NCBI RefSeq assembly: GCF_900129155.1
Contig: NZ_FQVF01000024.1
Coordinates: 20,015-84,014 of the forward strand
DNA from: Marinomonas polaris DSM 16579
GTDB taxonomy: Bacteria; Pseudomonadota; Gammaproteobacteria; Pseudomonadales; Marinomonadaceae
Direction of reading: 5' to 3'
Length of the DNA stretch: 64,000 bases
A program made the translations under genes and the position numbers. The notes beneath the pieces are model-generated. The model saw nothing but the letters and a program-made list of their open reading frames with translations. It was not told the origin of the DNA and ran no database searches. This document shows positions 55,369 through 63,910 of the stretch, in pieces (the stretch's first letter is position 1; each line of letters opens with the position of its first letter).

Positions 55369-56217
55369 TTATTTACACAGTTTCGCAGCAGTCATGCCAC
55401 CAGGAGAAGTATGCTTACCAAAACCGTAAGGCTCTACCATTGCAATGTGTTCTTTCGTATCGATGAAGCCTTTTAATTCTGTGTTAAAGGCGTCACGCAA
55501 AGCCGTATCCGCTGGACGGAAACCGAAGCCACCGTAACCTTTAACTGATTTACCCTTAATCATAAGAGGTGTAAAAGGTTGAGCTAACTCAACACGATCA
55601 TCTTTCTGAGCCAAAGATGCCATCGTCAAGCTAGTACCAGCTAGAGCATCAATACGACCAGATTTAAGAGCGGCAACACCAGATGGATAATCTGGAAGAG
55701 TGACGACTTTACTTAAATCGATACCGTAATCACGAGCATAACCGTATTCTACAGAACCAGACATCACGCCTAATTTAACAGCTTTACTATCAATACTATC
55801 GTAACCATTTAACTCTTTCGGATTCCCATTCTGAACCAAAAAGCCCTCACCGATACTGTAGGTAGGATTAGAGAATAGAATTTGTTTACAACGTTTTGGG
55901 GTAATGTACATACCAGCTGCAATCACATCAAAACGCCCTGCACGCAAACCAGGAATCAAAGAGCCAAATTCCGTCACGACAACTTTTACATTGTCTACGC
56001 CCAAATCGTTCAAAACTTTGACAGCAATACTAGGCGCTTCACCAGCAGGCTCTCCATCTGGTGTGGTATAGCCATACGGTACTTCATTAGCGACACCTAT
56101 AGTCACTGTGCCCTCATCTTTTATCTTATCTAATGTGGTTGCTGCCACTGATACAGAGAAAAGAGCAATAGTAAAACTCATTAGAGATATAAGATATTTA
56201 CCTAGTGATTTTTTCAT
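55369..56217 (-). CDS. ehuB: Ectoine/hydroxyectoine-binding protein EhuB
   Basis: The start is ATG 56217, with GAGG 6-7 bases upstream; an earlier ATG at 56229 is too close to its AAGGA. Residues 1-25 are a signal peptide ending SVAA. The mature protein is a type-3 binding protein with GVANEVPYGY, EFGSLIPGLRAGRFDVIAAG and MYITPKRCKQILFS. This last run is close to the Sinorhizobium EhuB sequence as I remember it. Binding of (hydroxy)ectoine as an osmoprotectant or nutrient is likely. It is the first gene of ehuBCDA. Confidence 0.9.
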   Translation of the reverse strand: MKKSLGKYLISLMSFTIALFSVSVAATTLDKIKDEGTVTIGVANEVPYGYTTPDGEPAGEAPSIAVKVLNDLGVDNVKVVVTEFGSLIPGLRAGRFDVIAAGMYITPKRCKQILFSNPTYSIGEGFLVQNGNPKELNGYDSIDSKAVKLGVMSGSVEYGYARDYGIDLSKVVTLPDYPSGVAALKSGRIDALAGTSLTMASLAQKDDRVELAQPFTPLMIKGKSVKGYGGFGFRPADTALRDAFNTELKGFIDTKEHIAMVEPYGFGKHTSPGGMTAAKLCK

Positions 56218-56442
56218 AATAAACCTCATGTTCCTTAGAAAAATGGATAAAAAATAGCAATAAGTCTCTTTACACTAAATAAAACGAACCAAATGATCAA
56301 GAACTATTTAGATGTGTAACCATTAGATCACTTATGATAAACATTATATTTAGCTAACTAATCTAAGTCACAAAGGAATGCTTAAGTAAAAAATAAATGC
56401 CGAAAAAATGAGCAAGACTAAAACTTAAAGCCAAAACGTAGG

Positions 56443-56470
56443 CAAAAAAATACCAGACAATGTCTGGTAT
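56443..56470 (-). terminator. Rho-independent terminator after the histidine kinase gene
   Basis: ATACCAGACA (56450-56459) pairs with TGTCTGGTAT (56461-56470), next to a seven-A run (T-run on the minus strand). It ends the dsbD-regulator-kinase operon. Confidence 0.85.
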
Positions 56471-56520
56471 ATACTCAAAACGTAATAGCTTATCTAAACG
56501 TTCTTTTTAGGAAGAGAAAC

Positions 56521-57924
56521 TTATTTTATCGCTAGAATGGGCAATGCAACCCGCACTGTCAAACCGTGAGGAAGTGAATCCTCAAAGGAAAGCACTCCTT
56601 GATATTTATCGACAATATTCTTAACAATAGAAAGTCCAAGGCCTGCCCCTTCGACTTCACCAGAACGAAAAAATCGCTCGCTGAGTCTTTGCTTTTCTTC
56701 TTTGCTAACGCCTCTGCCTGCATCGATTACTTTTAATTCAACTTGATTTGCAAACTGGGACCAAACCACTTGTATAATAGAACCCTGAGGAGAAAACTTA
56801 ATCGCATTGCTAATTAGATTTTGCAGCAATATCTCAACATGATTAGGTTCGACATAACAACTCCAAGGCAAACTATCATCAACATCCAGGCTAATTTCAA
56901 CATTTCTCTTCCAAGCTAAAGGAAGGATATCTGCAATCATTGAGCGACTAATTACCAGCACATCAACGTCTTCTTTAGTGACTTTTTTCTGGTGTTCAAG
57001 ACGAGCAAGCGCAAGCAACTGAGACACAATTCGAGTTGACCGATCAACCCCTGATGTTAGCTGAGTTAAGGATTGATTTCTCTCTTGATCATTTTCAGCG
57101 GATGCTGCATTTTCAGCATGAACTCGGAGAATACTTAAAGGAGTTCTTAATTCATGAGCTGCATCTGCTATCCAACGCTTTTCCCTTTCCATCAATACAT
57201 CAATTTCCATAAGCAATCCGTTCAAGGCCGTTTTCACGGGCACCAATTCTTCTGGAACATAAGACATTTCAATAGGTTCTAATTTGGTCGGAGTAATCTT
57301 TTGAATACGCTGAGCAAGCTGCTGAAGTGGCTCAAGACCAAAACCAACAGCCGCCCAAACGAGAACAGCTAAAATAGGCCAGGCTAATATTTCAGGAAAA
57401 AGAGTTTGAAAGACTATTTGATCTGAAATTTCACCTCTTACATCAGCACGCTCCGCAACGATAACTTTAATATTTCCAGCAGTTTGGATTAAGGTAAAAG
57501 TTCGCCATTGGTAATGATCAGCTGTTGCATCGCCATAACCAAACGAATCTTCTCTCTGATGAGATAGCGTCATTGAATCAGACGCAATTTTTAATTCATC
57601 ACCACTCCAAATCTGATAAAAAATTTTACTTTCGTATTTATGTCCAACGGATGCATCAGTATTTGCTGCATCAACTAATAAAGGGAATGAAGGATTTTTA
57701 CTCGAACCAAGCTTTTCAATATTCTCGGATAAGGTTAGTAGTAATCTAGCTTGTTGAGCTAAACGAGCATCAAATAACTCTTCGACCTCATGATTAGCAA
57801 ACAGCAAACCAATTACCATGATAAGGATGCTTGTCATGGTAAAAATACACATGACAAAAAACAGGGTTCTTCGCCTAATTGAACTTAATAGTTTTTCATT
57901 AGCCCACTTCTTGATCGACCACAT
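56521..57924 (-). CDS. Sensor histidine kinase (QseC/PmrB-like)
   Basis: Starting at ATG 57924 (MWSIKKWANEKLL), with GAGG 8 bases upstream, the 467-residue kinase overlaps the response regulator gene by 26 bp. It has a membrane helix at about residues 18-42, a periplasmic loop, a second helix near 175-195, the phosphoacceptor DAAHELRTPLS (His near residue 257) and an ATPase domain (NLISNAIKFSPQG, then DAGRGV, then GAGLGLSIVKNI). It is probably partner to the regulator. The redox gene neighbours suggest it senses periplasmic redox or copper stress; that is inference. Confidence 0.9.
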   Translation of the reverse strand: MWSIKKWANEKLLSSIRRRTLFFVMCIFTMTSILIMVIGLLFANHEVEELFDARLAQQARLLLTLSENIEKLGSSKNPSFPLLVDAANTDASVGHKYESKIFYQIWSGDELKIASDSMTLSHQREDSFGYGDATADHYQWRTFTLIQTAGNIKVIVAERADVRGEISDQIVFQTLFPEILAWPILAVLVWAAVGFGLEPLQQLAQRIQKITPTKLEPIEMSYVPEELVPVKTALNGLLMEIDVLMEREKRWIADAAHELRTPLSILRVHAENAASAENDQERNQSLTQLTSGVDRSTRIVSQLLALARLEHQKKVTKEDVDVLVISRSMIADILPLAWKRNVEISLDVDDSLPWSCYVEPNHVEILLQNLISNAIKFSPQGSIIQVVWSQFANQVELKVIDAGRGVSKEEKQRLSERFFRSGEVEGAGLGLSIVKNIVDKYQGVLSFEDSLPHGLTVRVALPILAIK

Positions 57925-58582
57925 AGCCAATACCTCGTATGGTGCGAATTAACTCTGGAAACAGTTTTTTTCGCAGATGATGTATATGCACTTCAAGCGC
58001 ATTACTTTCCACATCATCGCCCCACCCATACATAAGTTGCTGTAAAACATCTCGAGTAAAAACATGGCCAGGTTGGCTCACCAGCTCATGCAGCAAAGAG
58101 TATTCCCTTCGAGTAAGATTAACGTCTTTGTCTTGATAGGTCACTTTGTGGCTCGCTGGAAATAGCACAAGGCCTTTATAGTGAATCTCACTGATTGCTC
58201 GACCGTAACTGCGACGCAATAAAGCCCGAGCTCTCGCTTTCAATTCGGTTACATCAAAAGGTTTAACCAAATAATCATCGGCACCTAAATCTAAACCAGC
58301 TACCCTGTCTTCCAAAGCATCTCTGGCGGTAAGAATAAGAACCGGCACAGCATTTTCATTGGCTCTTAATTGCTTAAGCACTGCCAAACCGTCTAATCTT
58401 GGCAAACCTAAATCCAATACAACCAAATCAAACACTTCATTAGCCAATGCTTCCAAAGCATGTATCCCATCATGAAGTAAATCAACTGTGTAACCTTCAC
58501 GTTTTAAGGCAGTTACAAGACCATCCGCTAACGAAAGATCATCCTCTACAACTAGTACTCGCAAACCTATTCCTTCTTTCAT
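57899..58582 (-). CDS. OmpR family response regulator
   Basis: This 227-residue regulator has a receiver domain with acids Asp14 and Asp15 and phosphoacceptor Asp57 (VVLDLGLPRLDG). A winged-helix output domain follows, about residues 130-220 (LTRREYSLLHELVSQPGHVF, then VEVHIHHLRKKL-like sequence). It overlaps dsbD by 4 bp and the kinase gene by 26 bp, so it is co-made with both. Its targets probably include this operon and the divergent tlpA cluster. Confidence 0.93.
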   Translation of the reverse strand: MKEGIGLRVLVVEDDLSLADGLVTALKREGYTVDLLHDGIHALEALANEVFDLVVLDLGLPRLDGLAVLKQLRANENAVPVLILTARDALEDRVAGLDLGADDYLVKPFDVTELKARARALLRRSYGRAISEIHYKGLVLFPASHKVTYQDKDVNLTRREYSLLHELVSQPGHVFTRDVLQQLMYGWGDDVESNALEVHIHHLRKKLFPELIRTIRGIGYVVDQEVG

Positions 58583-60408
58583 AAGTTCGCCAAGGTTGAT
58601 TGCAGCATGCTATTAAATTGCGCTAAATCCATTTCACCTTGGCGAACGTTGATCAAATCACCATGAGAAGAAAAGAATAACAGAGTTGGCGGACCAAATA
58701 CGCCATATTTTGATAAAAATGCTTGTTGAGCGGGCATATTTTCAGTGAGATCAAGCTGCAGAAATGAAATGTTATTTGAATATATTTTTAGATTACTGCT
58801 ACTAAAGACATTTTTTTCCATTTCCAAGCAAGCTGTACACCAATCAGCGTACATATCTAAAACCACTGCCTTTCCATTAGTTTTGGCCTGTTGCATCGCA
58901 TTTTCAACAAGAAAAACATCTTGCATGCGATCAAACAAAGGCTTTACCTCAGCAGAGCTCACGTCATTCGATACTGCAGAAAAATACCCTAACGGTTTGT
59001 CTAAACTAGGTTTGCCCGCTAATCCAGAGGTAAATAATGCGGTCCCATAGATCAAGAGAATTATTGAAAAACCTTGTCGAGTCTTTCCCCACCCGTTACC
59101 ACCCGATTGAAAAGGAGATAGATGCACAGCATAAATAATACAAAGCAATGACCACAAATAAATACTCACAGTGTCAGATACAATACGAGACACCAAAGCA
59201 ACAGCAACACCCAACAAAATTACTCCGAATGCGGCCTTTACCTGCATCATCCATATGCCCGCTTTTGGAAGATATTTACCTCCACCTAAGCCGACTAACA
59301 ACAAAGGAACCCCCATCCCTAAACTCATAACAAACAACACACAGCCACCAAGTACAGCATCACCAGTTGTACTGATATAAATTAGGGCACCAGCTAACGG
59401 CGCAGAGACGCAAGGCGAAACAATTAGTGCAGAGATAGCTCCCATAATTCCAACACCAAGATATGGTCCACCGACACTTTTCTGGCTTAACCTATCTAAC
59501 CTGTCACGCAGAAACATAGGCAACTGTAATTCATAGAAGCCAAACATCGCCAAAGACAAAAGAACAAACAGCACGCTAAAACTAATTAATACACCGGGAG
59601 CTTGAAACAAAGCTTGAAGATTAAGTTGTGCACCAAAAATACCAACTAAAACTCCCGCCATACTATAAGAAAAAGACATACCCAAGACATACGAAAGTGA
59701 TAAGAAAAAGCCTTTTTTAGCTGTAATGTTTCCAGCTTGACCAGCAATAATACCAGCTAATATTGGAATCATCGGCAATACACAAGGCGTAAAAGTCAAA
59801 CCTAAACCTAAAACAAAAAAGGTAATCAACACCCAGAAGCGATCACCATTTAATAACAACTTAGCTAACTGACCTTCTTCACCTTCAATAGATGCTTTAG
59901 GAAGAGCTTGCACCGTATCACCGGCGGATTTGGAAGGCTCAGAAACAGATAATTGCTTAGTATCATCGGCTTTATCACTGCCGCCAAAAGCCACAATCTT
60001 AGTTTGTGGTGGATAACACAAGCCCGCCGCCGCACAGCCTTGATATGTAACTTTTAGATCACCCAACTTTTGATTATTAGCATCAATAGCAATCGCCATT
60101 CTGTTATGAAAGACATTAACCAAACCAAAATTAGGATCATCCTTTTCTTCAGCTTTGGTTAAAAAATGAAAAGGTACCGATGCTGTTTTATCTTCTGCCA
60201 ACAATACTTTTACGCGCGACTCGTACAAGTAGTAACCATCAGCAATAGTCCAAGTTACCTCTTTCTTAGCGCTATCAATTTCTACTTGAAATGCTTCCGA
60301 GGGCTTCAAGAAGTCATCAGCAGCAAGCACTTGCGATACCAACAAAAAAGCAAGCATCGACGCTACCAGCCATTTTATTTGCCTAAAAGGCCTGAAAGAA
60401 GTCGTCAC
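58579..60408 (-). CDS. dsbD: Thiol:disulfide interchange protein DsbD
   Basis: This 609-residue protein passes electrons from cytoplasmic thioredoxin to the periplasm. It has a signal peptide (cut after about residue 29), a periplasmic alpha domain with the CAAAGLC cysteine pair, an eight-helix membrane domain with FTPCVLP and VSPCVSAPL, and a C-terminal thioredoxin domain with CTAC in DMYADWCTACLEME. The start is GTG 60408 with AAGGA 7 bases upstream. It is the first gene of a minus-strand operon and faces the tlpA gene on the plus strand. Confidence 0.94.
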   Translation of the reverse strand: MTTSFRPFRQIKWLVASMLAFLLVSQVLAADDFLKPSEAFQVEIDSAKKEVTWTIADGYYLYESRVKVLLAEDKTASVPFHFLTKAEEKDDPNFGLVNVFHNRMAIAIDANNQKLGDLKVTYQGCAAAGLCYPPQTKIVAFGGSDKADDTKQLSVSEPSKSAGDTVQALPKASIEGEEGQLAKLLLNGDRFWVLITFFVLGLGLTFTPCVLPMIPILAGIIAGQAGNITAKKGFFLSLSYVLGMSFSYSMAGVLVGIFGAQLNLQALFQAPGVLISFSVLFVLLSLAMFGFYELQLPMFLRDRLDRLSQKSVGGPYLGVGIMGAISALIVSPCVSAPLAGALIYISTTGDAVLGGCVLFVMSLGMGVPLLLVGLGGGKYLPKAGIWMMQVKAAFGVILLGVAVALVSRIVSDTVSIYLWSLLCIIYAVHLSPFQSGGNGWGKTRQGFSIILLIYGTALFTSGLAGKPSLDKPLGYFSAVSNDVSSAEVKPLFDRMQDVFLVENAMQQAKTNGKAVVLDMYADWCTACLEMEKNVFSSSNLKIYSNNISFLQLDLTENMPAQQAFLSKYGVFGPPTLLFFSSHGDLINVRQGEMDLAQFNSMLQSTLANL

Positions 60409-60550
60409 TTGATGTTCCTTAATTTACAGAGGTTTACCCACTATAAATAAGAAACCTTAAGTAAAACTTACGCTTCCTGATTTTGAAGCTTAATTTTCCC
60501 TTAAGAATGTCATCGTATTATTAAGGCATATTTCTTATTAGGTGGCATAC

Positions 60551-61099
60551 ATGATCAAAGTACATCTGGGATTTTCTCTAACAGCGCTATCTAGCCTATT
60601 TGTTAGCTGCGCATTTTTTTCTTCAGCATTATGGGCAACCAATTTAACACAACAAGCCACAGCAAAAGCAGCACCACACCAAACAGTGATGCTACCTGAA
60701 TATCAAACAAACCAAAAAATTTCACTAGACATGGAAAAGGGACAAGTCGTACTCGTGGATTTTTGGGCTTCCTGGTGTGGACCTTGCCGTGAGTCGTTTC
60801 CTTGGATGACAAGCATTCAAGCAAAATACAAAGAGCAGGGCCTTAAAGTTATCGCGATAAATTTAGATCAAGAAAATGAACAAGCATTAGACTTCTTAAA
60901 AGAATTCAAACCTGGTTTTACTGTGTTATTTGATACTGAAGCGCAATTACCCGAAGACTTTGGTGTTATTGGCATGCCAACGAGTTTTTTAATTGATCGT
61001 CAGGGAAAAATAAGAGCAACGCATGTTGGTTTTCATCAGAAAAATATAAATGAATATGAATCTGCTATTGCCAAGCTATTAGCCGAAAAAGGGGAATAA
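60551..61099 (+). CDS. TlpA/ResA-like periplasmic thioredoxin
   Basis: The start is ATG 60551, with AGGTGG 4 bases upstream. The 182-residue protein has a signal peptide (cut after ALWA, about residue 29) and one thioredoxin domain with WCGPC at residues 75-79 (Cys76, Cys79). Proteins of this type reduce disulfides in the periplasm and take electrons from DsbD. It lies 4 bp from the DUF4266 gene and heads the cluster. Confidence 0.92.
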   Translation: MIKVHLGFSLTALSSLFVSCAFFSSALWATNLTQQATAKAAPHQTVMLPEYQTNQKISLDMEKGQVVLVDFWASWCGPCRESFPWMTSIQAKYKEQGLKVIAINLDQENEQALDFLKEFKPGFTVLFDTEAQLPEDFGVIGMPTSFLIDRQGKIRATHVGFHQKNINEYESAIAKLLAEKGE

Positions 61100-61102
61100 C
61101 CT

Positions 61103-61327
61103 ATGCAAAAAATAATCAGTGTTATTGGCTTGCTCGCCGTGCCAATAATTCTTTCAGGATGCAGTGATGTAGGGGTTAAACCTTGGGAGCGAGATATTCT
61201 CGCCCAGCAGGAAATGAACCTAATTAGTGACCCTATTGAAAACAGTTTAAATGATCACATTTATTTCAGCAAAGAAGCCAGCAGTGGCGGACAAGGATTT
61301 GGAGGTGGTGGCTGTGGCTGTAACTAA
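61103..61327 (+). CDS. DUF4266 small lipoprotein
   Basis: This 74-residue protein has a lipobox ILSGC (Cys20), followed by VKPWERDILAQQEM, the DUF4266 hallmark, and a glycine-rich C-terminus ending GGGGCGCN (Cys71, Cys73). The function of the family is unknown. The short conserved ending with two cysteines, next to a thioredoxin gene, suggests that the pair is redox-active or binds metal. The gene is 3 bp after tlpA and overlaps the DUF3570 gene by 14 bp. Confidence 0.88.
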   Translation: MQKIISVIGLLAVPIILSGCSDVGVKPWERDILAQQEMNLISDPIENSLNDHIYFSKEASSGGQGFGGGGCGCN

Positions 61328-62621
61328 GAACACTCATAAAAATCGTGACTTGGCTCAATTATTAACGGCTGCAAGCTGCGCGCTTATTGGTGGTATCTCT
61401 CCGAGTGTTAATGCCGCTGATAGCTGGGATGTAGACTCTGCTTTCTTACTCTACTCAGAAAGCGACGGACGAGTTTCTGCCGCTGAGCCAGTCATTAGTG
61501 CTACCAAGAATTATGACGAGGAAACGAAACTCACTTTTAAAATTGCAGCCGACACTTTAACCGGTGCATCTCCAAATGGCGCAACGCCAAGTGACCATGT
61601 TCAGACATTTACCAGTCCTTCAGGTAAAGGTTCCTATGACGCCGCAGCTGGTGAACAACCTCTAGACGATACGTTTAAAGATACCCGCATTGCATTATCA
61701 ACCAACTGGTCTGCACCAATAGACCGTGATTGGGCATATGGTGTTGGTGGTTACCTTTCTAAAGAGCATGATTACCAGTCTCTTGGCGTAAATGGCAGCC
61801 TATCACGTTATTTAAACCAAAAGAACACAACCCTTACTTTGGGCTTAAACCTATCTAGTGACACAGTTAATCCAGAAGGTGGCGTGCCCACAGGTTTAGT
61901 TCAAGTGCCGCTCAATAACTCTGATAGTGAGTTTACTCAACGCACAGATTCAGATAATAAAAGCCTTGTAGATGCAGTTTTTGGCATCACACAAATCATC
62001 AACCGCAAAACCATCATGCAGTTCAACTATTCGTTGAGTACCAGCTCTGGTTACTTAACAGACCCGTATAAGATTATTTCTGTCATAGATGATAATGCCG
62101 GCACTAATTTCGGTGGCAATTTTCAAAGTGGTAGCCGAGACTTATACCTTTATGAAAAGCGTCCTGATTCACGCCTAAAACAGAGTATTTATTGGCAAAC
62201 AAAATATCAATTTGATAACGACGATATACTCGATGTAAGTTATCGTTATATGTTTGATGATTGGGGCATTAACTCACATACTATCGACGCAAAATATCGC
62301 ATTCATTTTGATAACCAGTACTTAGAACCACAACTTCGTTGGTACACTCAAAGCAAAGCAGACTTTTATCATCGATATTTAAACTCTAGTGATTATACAA
62401 ATGCTGATTTTGCCAGTGCTGATTACCGTTTAGGGGATCTAGATACCTATACCCTTGGATTAAAATACGGTTATAAATTTGCTGATGAAACCGAGTTCTA
62501 CACTCGATTCTCTGTTTATCATCAAGAAAGCTCTGGTGATAAAGGCTATGGAAAGTTGACATCTCAGGAACTTTATCCAGGTTTAGACGCAGCTATGTTG
62601 ATCGTAGGATATAAGTTTTAG
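61314..62621 (+). CDS. DUF3570 outer-membrane-barrel-like protein
   Basis: I choose GTG 61314 as start because GGAGG lies 8 bases before it; the longer frame from 61251 overlaps DUF4266. The 435-residue protein has a signal peptide (cut near SVNA, about residue 34). Much of it is alternating hydrophobic and aromatic beta strands, ending in a C-terminal Phe (LIVGYKF), as in outer-membrane barrels. Near the N-terminus is DTLTGASPNGAT (residues 80-91), close to the D-x-x-[ST]-G-A-[ST] motif that ApbE flavinylates. DUF3570 proteins typically occur beside DUF4266 and ApbE genes. Function unknown. Confidence 0.82.
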   Translation: MAVTKNTHKNRDLAQLLTAASCALIGGISPSVNAADSWDVDSAFLLYSESDGRVSAAEPVISATKNYDEETKLTFKIAADTLTGASPNGATPSDHVQTFTSPSGKGSYDAAAGEQPLDDTFKDTRIALSTNWSAPIDRDWAYGVGGYLSKEHDYQSLGVNGSLSRYLNQKNTTLTLGLNLSSDTVNPEGGVPTGLVQVPLNNSDSEFTQRTDSDNKSLVDAVFGITQIINRKTIMQFNYSLSTSSGYLTDPYKIISVIDDNAGTNFGGNFQSGSRDLYLYEKRPDSRLKQSIYWQTKYQFDNDDILDVSYRYMFDDWGINSHTIDAKYRIHFDNQYLEPQLRWYTQSKADFYHRYLNSSDYTNADFASADYRLGDLDTYTLGLKYGYKFADETEFYTRFSVYHQESSGDKGYGKLTSQELYPGLDAAMLIVGYKF

Positions 62622-62627
62622 AATCAT

Positions 62628-62658
62628 AAATCCTCTACTCTCAGCAGTAGAGGATTTT
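62628..62658 (+). terminator. Terminator-like hairpin between DUF3570 and apbE genes
   Basis: AAATCCTCTACT (62628-62639) pairs with AGTAGAGGATTT (62646-62657), then T. It lies 17 bp ahead of the apbE start and may make apbE expression lower than that of the genes before it. Confidence 0.65.
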
Positions 62659-62674
62659 CATCTACAGGGGCGCC

Positions 62675-63634
62675 ATGAAGTTTATTGAAGCATTAATTAT
62701 AGATTCATCGTTTAACCCATCGAACCACCCGAATCCTAGCTTGTGGCAAGAAAATAAACACAGCTATAAAATCCAATTCGAATGCATGGCAAGCAACTGT
62801 TCAATACTGATTGAATGTGAACAAACACAGCTCGCTAAGAACGCAGCGAAAAAAGCCATTATCGAAGCATGGCGAATTGAACACAAATTTAGCCGTTATC
62901 AAGCAAACAATACATTTTCCGAAATACATTCAAAAACAGACATAACTCAAATATTGGACCAAGAAACCGCTCAATTAATGGTTTTCGCTAATCACGCTTA
63001 CCACGCGTCAGAAGGGCTATTTGACATAACATCCGGTATTCTAAGAAAAGCTTGGAAATTTGATGGTAGCGACAACCTACCTCAACAAAGCGTAATAAAT
63101 GAACTATTAACCAACGTTGGTTGGACAAAGTTAGGTTGGAGCCCAAATAACCCAACAGAATTAAAGCTCCCTTCAGGCATGGAGCTAGATTTTGGAGGTA
63201 TTGGGAAAGAATATGCTGTTGATAAAATGCTTAGTATCTGTCGAATAATTTTATCAAAAACATCCGCAGCCTTTCTAATCAATTGTGGCGGCGATCTTGC
63301 CTGCAATGGTAGAAGATTAAACGGCGAAAGCTGGAAGGTAGGTATCGAATCGATTAACGATCAAGAAAAATCAAAACACATTGTAGCCCTCTCATCAGGA
63401 GCCCTTGCCACATCAGGTGATAGCCGACGCTTTCTGTTCAAAGACGGTATTCGCTATTCTCACGTTTTAAACCCGATCACCGGATTGGCTATGATAGACG
63501 CACCTAGAAGTGTGACGGTAGCAGCCCCTACCTGTATCAATGCAGGAATAATATCTACACTAGCCTTGTTACAGGGGTCAGACGCAGAAAGCTTTCTAGC
63601 ATCGTTAGATATGCCCTATTGGCTATCTAATTGA
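62675..63634 (+). CDS. ApbE-type FAD:protein FMN transferase
   Basis: This 319-residue protein shows ApbE features: DFGGIGKEYAVDKM near residue 173, SGALATSGDSRRF near 250, and HVLNPITG near 271. ApbE joins FMN from FAD to a threonine or serine of a target protein. Unusually, the start MKFIEALIIDSSFN shows no signal peptide, while most ApbE proteins are periplasmic lipoproteins. Either it works in the cytoplasm or its export is unconventional. The DUF3570 protein is the apparent target. Confidence 0.85.
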   Translation: MKFIEALIIDSSFNPSNHPNPSLWQENKHSYKIQFECMASNCSILIECEQTQLAKNAAKKAIIEAWRIEHKFSRYQANNTFSEIHSKTDITQILDQETAQLMVFANHAYHASEGLFDITSGILRKAWKFDGSDNLPQQSVINELLTNVGWTKLGWSPNNPTELKLPSGMELDFGGIGKEYAVDKMLSICRIILSKTSAAFLINCGGDLACNGRRLNGESWKVGIESINDQEKSKHIVALSSGALATSGDSRRFLFKDGIRYSHVLNPITGLAMIDAPRSVTVAAPTCINAGIISTLALLQGSDAESFLASLDMPYWLSN

Positions 63635-63688
63635 CATAAAGGTCTCATAACCCATTATGAAACTATATTCTTTTTCCTTGAGAGTAAT

Positions 63689-63743
63689 AAAGCCCTGACT
63701 ACTTACATAATCAGGGCTTTCTTAATTAAATCTTGATAACGAC
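63689..63743 (-). repeat. Second copy of the 5S rRNA tail and terminator
   Basis: This copy matches 63856-63910 with one base changed. It includes the AAGCCCTGA...TCAGGGCTT hairpin and the last bases of 5S rRNA (GTCGTTATCAAGATT on the minus strand), but no 5S body. It suggests a deleted second 5S gene or a duplicated operon end. It can also act as terminator for apbE. Confidence 0.8.
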
Positions 63744-63855
63744 TTATACACTCGCACATGCTTATCTTTTATAAAAAGCCCCACACGCTCATCCCTTTTT
63801 TGGACGACCGTCTTCTTATTATCAATAATATAAATGTATTTTATTTGAACGAAAA

Positions 63856-63910
63856 AAAGCCCTGACTACTTACGTAATCAGGGCTTTCTTAATTAAATCT
63901 TGATAACGAC
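63856..63910 (-). terminator. rrn terminator next to the 5S rRNA gene
   Basis: The arms AAAGCCCTGA and TCAGGGCTTT form a strong hairpin past the 5S rRNA end on the minus strand, with an A-run at 63852-63858 giving a T-run. It is the first of two near-identical copies. Confidence 0.85.
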
